Assembly (NCBI GenBank): GCA_019415925.1
Contig: DXYG01000038.1
Location: forward strand, 1-23,642
Source: Clostridiales bacterium
Lineage (GTDB): Bacteria; Bacillota; Clostridia; Oscillospirales; Acutalibacteraceae
Direction of reading: 5' to 3'
Length of the DNA: 23,642 nt
In this document: positions 22,637 through 23,642 of the stretch, one piece after another
Numbering within the stretch: the stretch's first letter is position 1
Layout: each line of letters begins with the position of its first letter
Translations under genes and position numbers: made by a program
Notes under the pieces: model-generated
The model's database searches: none
What the model was told of the DNA's origin: nothing
Seen by the model: only the letters and a program-made list of their open reading frames with translations

Positions 22637-23428
22637 TCAATAGCCCCAGCGGTCAAAAAATCTTACGTCCTGATATGTAAGAATGTAGTTCTGGCTTTCG
22701 TGGAATGCGCTCTGCACAAGAGTCGGGTTGTACATATACATTATCCTGTGCTGAACAGCGTCGTGGTTTTCGTCGAAAATATATCTGACCGCCTGCTTGC
22801 AGGTTTCGTTAGTGCCTATGTCCGTTCTTCCCGTGTAGTGACAGCCGTCAATAATAGACTGAACGCTTGTATATCCGTCAAAGCACATTGCGTCCTTAAC
22901 CGCCTGAGCAATCAGCGCCGCACCTACAAATCCGCCCGAACCGAACTCGCCCATACAAAGGCGTTCAAGCAAATCCCTGTCAGCGTCGCAGAGCGTAACC
23001 TGACCGCACTCATACGTTGTGTCGGGGTTGTCGATTGCAACAAGATAGCCTGCGTTCCACTGTGCGTTGTAGTCGGCGGGCGTCTGCGGCGGAATTGCCG
23101 TTGCAAAGGGTATTGTCGCCGCCTGCGTTGTGGCTTGCGCAGTAGACGGCTTTGTTGCCTTGGTCGCCTTTGTTGACGGAGCAACAGTTGTCACCTGCGT
23201 CGGTTTTTCTTTTGTTGAAACAGGCTCTGTAGTTGTAAGCACGATTCCCTCACCTGTGACGATTTCATCAATTCTCGGGTTGATATTTGACGCAAGAGAA
23301 GTCTGCTCACTCTCGCCTGCTTTCAGCGTTCCGCTGGCAAAAGCGGTCTGAATTACAACAATAATCGAAACCAGAACAAGCGCAATCGACAGTATTTTGT
23401 TGATTTTTGTATCAAAAAAATTTTTCAA
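22637..23428 (-). CDS. Membrane-anchored SleB-like cell-wall hydrolase
   Basis: A 263-residue exported protein. Residues 11-31 form a membrane segment (signal anchor or signal peptide ending near AFASG). Residues 61-115 are a Thr/Ala/Pro/Lys-rich linker. The C-terminal domain (about 147-263) matches the SleB/CwlJ hydrolase_2 pattern: RDLLERLCMGEFGSGGFVGAA with probable catalytic Glu161, then VKDAMCFDGYTSVQSII, and a final FHESQNYILTY. Such enzymes cut peptidoglycan, often spore cortex, but the transmembrane anchor and linker fit a vegetative surface role equally well. Six cysteines lie in the C-terminal half (141, 147, 158, 182, 196, 210), an even number that could form disulfides. The start is TTG at 23428, with AGGTGA 6 bases before it. 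Confidence 0.82.
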   Translation of the reverse strand: MKNFFDTKINKILSIALVLVSIIVVIQTAFASGTLKAGESEQTSLASNINPRIDEIVTGEGIVLTTTEPVSTKEKPTQVTTVAPSTKATKATKPSTAQATTQAATIPFATAIPPQTPADYNAQWNAGYLVAIDNPDTTYECGQVTLCDADRDLLERLCMGEFGSGGFVGAALIAQAVKDAMCFDGYTSVQSIIDGCHYTGRTDIGTNETCKQAVRYIFDENHDAVQHRIMYMYNPTLVQSAFHESQNYILTYQDVRFFDRWGY

Positions 23429-23461
23429 ACCTAATCACCTGAATAATTTATAATCATTATA

Positions 23462-23490
23462 ATTTTAGCACAGTCAACATTTGCTTTCAA
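23462..23490 (-). promoter_or_regulatory. Candidate promoter of the SleB-like gene
   Basis: On the - strand: TTGAAA (23490-23485), a 17-base spacer and TAAAAT (23467-23462). An overlapping alternative is TTGACT with TTATAA at 18-base spacing. Confidence 0.5.
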
Positions 23491-23568
23491 GCCGTAGTAT
23501 CGCACAAAACCGAGTGGGAAATTATACAAATATTTCACAGAAAAGTTCATCAGATAATAAACGATAAT

Positions 23569-23596
23569 TTGTCGAGTGCCTCGACACGCAAATCGA
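23569..23596. repeat. Palindromic repeat, copy 2
   Basis: The same 28-base unit as 11815-11842: TTGTCGAGTGCCTCGACA, then CGCAA, one mismatch, TCGA. Its neighbourhood (23500-23642) shows no gene. Having the unit here, away from any trp gene, argues that it is a dispersed repeat and not a trp-specific signal. Confidence 0.75.
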
Positions 23597-23642
23597 GTGG
23601 AAAAATCGGATTGTTTGGATAAAACGGTTGCCCGAATTTTAA

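Overview
The window looks like chromosomal DNA of an anaerobic gut Clostridium relative, most likely an Oscillospiraceae/Ruminococcaceae starch degrader of the Ruminococcus bromii or Eubacterium siraeum type. The reasons are a secreted GH13 amylase ending in a calcium-binding dockerin (an amylosome signature), a complete set of [FeFe]-hydrogenase maturases, a T-box-controlled trp operon, and Gram-positive style Shine-Dalgarno and promoter sequences. I cannot fix the species from sequence alone.

Layout. Positions 77-3940 (+): hydE, hydG and hydF, the three maturases that build the H-cluster; the hydrogenase itself is not in the window. They end at a terminator shared with a convergent, AT-rich gene for a PH-like/SHOCT protein (4058-4756, -). 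Positions 4857-12213 (-): the tryptophan operon, transcribed from a consensus promoter through a T-box leader with a UGG (Trp) specifier into trpE-trpG-trpD-trpC-trpB-trpA, with a sirtuin gene translationally coupled at the end. trpF is missing from the place between trpC and trpB, where a hairpin-rich repeat now sits. Positions 12257-12850: two tandem copies of a small module, each with a promoter, a 26-codon hydrophobic peptide gene, a shared terminator hairpin, and an opposing promoter for a short antisense RNA. The layout matches par/Fst type I toxin-antitoxin loci. Positions 12881-14524 (-): an AMP-forming acyl-CoA synthetase.

Positions 14785-22147: a starch locus. A 1194-residue amylase (signal peptide, GH13, two CBM26-like modules, Thr/Pro linker, cohesin-like domain, dockerin) is divergent from a sugar-binding lipoprotein and two permeases of an ABC importer. 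The amylase would cut starch outside the cell and the transporter would take up maltodextrins; no ATPase gene is present, so one must be supplied from elsewhere. Positions 22230-22564 hold two repeat elements side by side, and 22637-23428 (-) encodes a membrane-anchored SleB-like cell-wall hydrolase.

The most interesting observation is the tandem toxin-antitoxin pair. Each copy carries its own matched pair of direct repeats, one set around the toxin start codon and one at the 5' end of the antisense RNA. The repeat sequences differ completely between the copies while the peptide C-termini and promoters are nearly identical. This suggests two duplicated modules that have diverged to avoid cross-neutralisation. 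The window is also rich in hairpin-forming interspersed repeats, including one family with compensatory base changes between copies and one MITE-like element.
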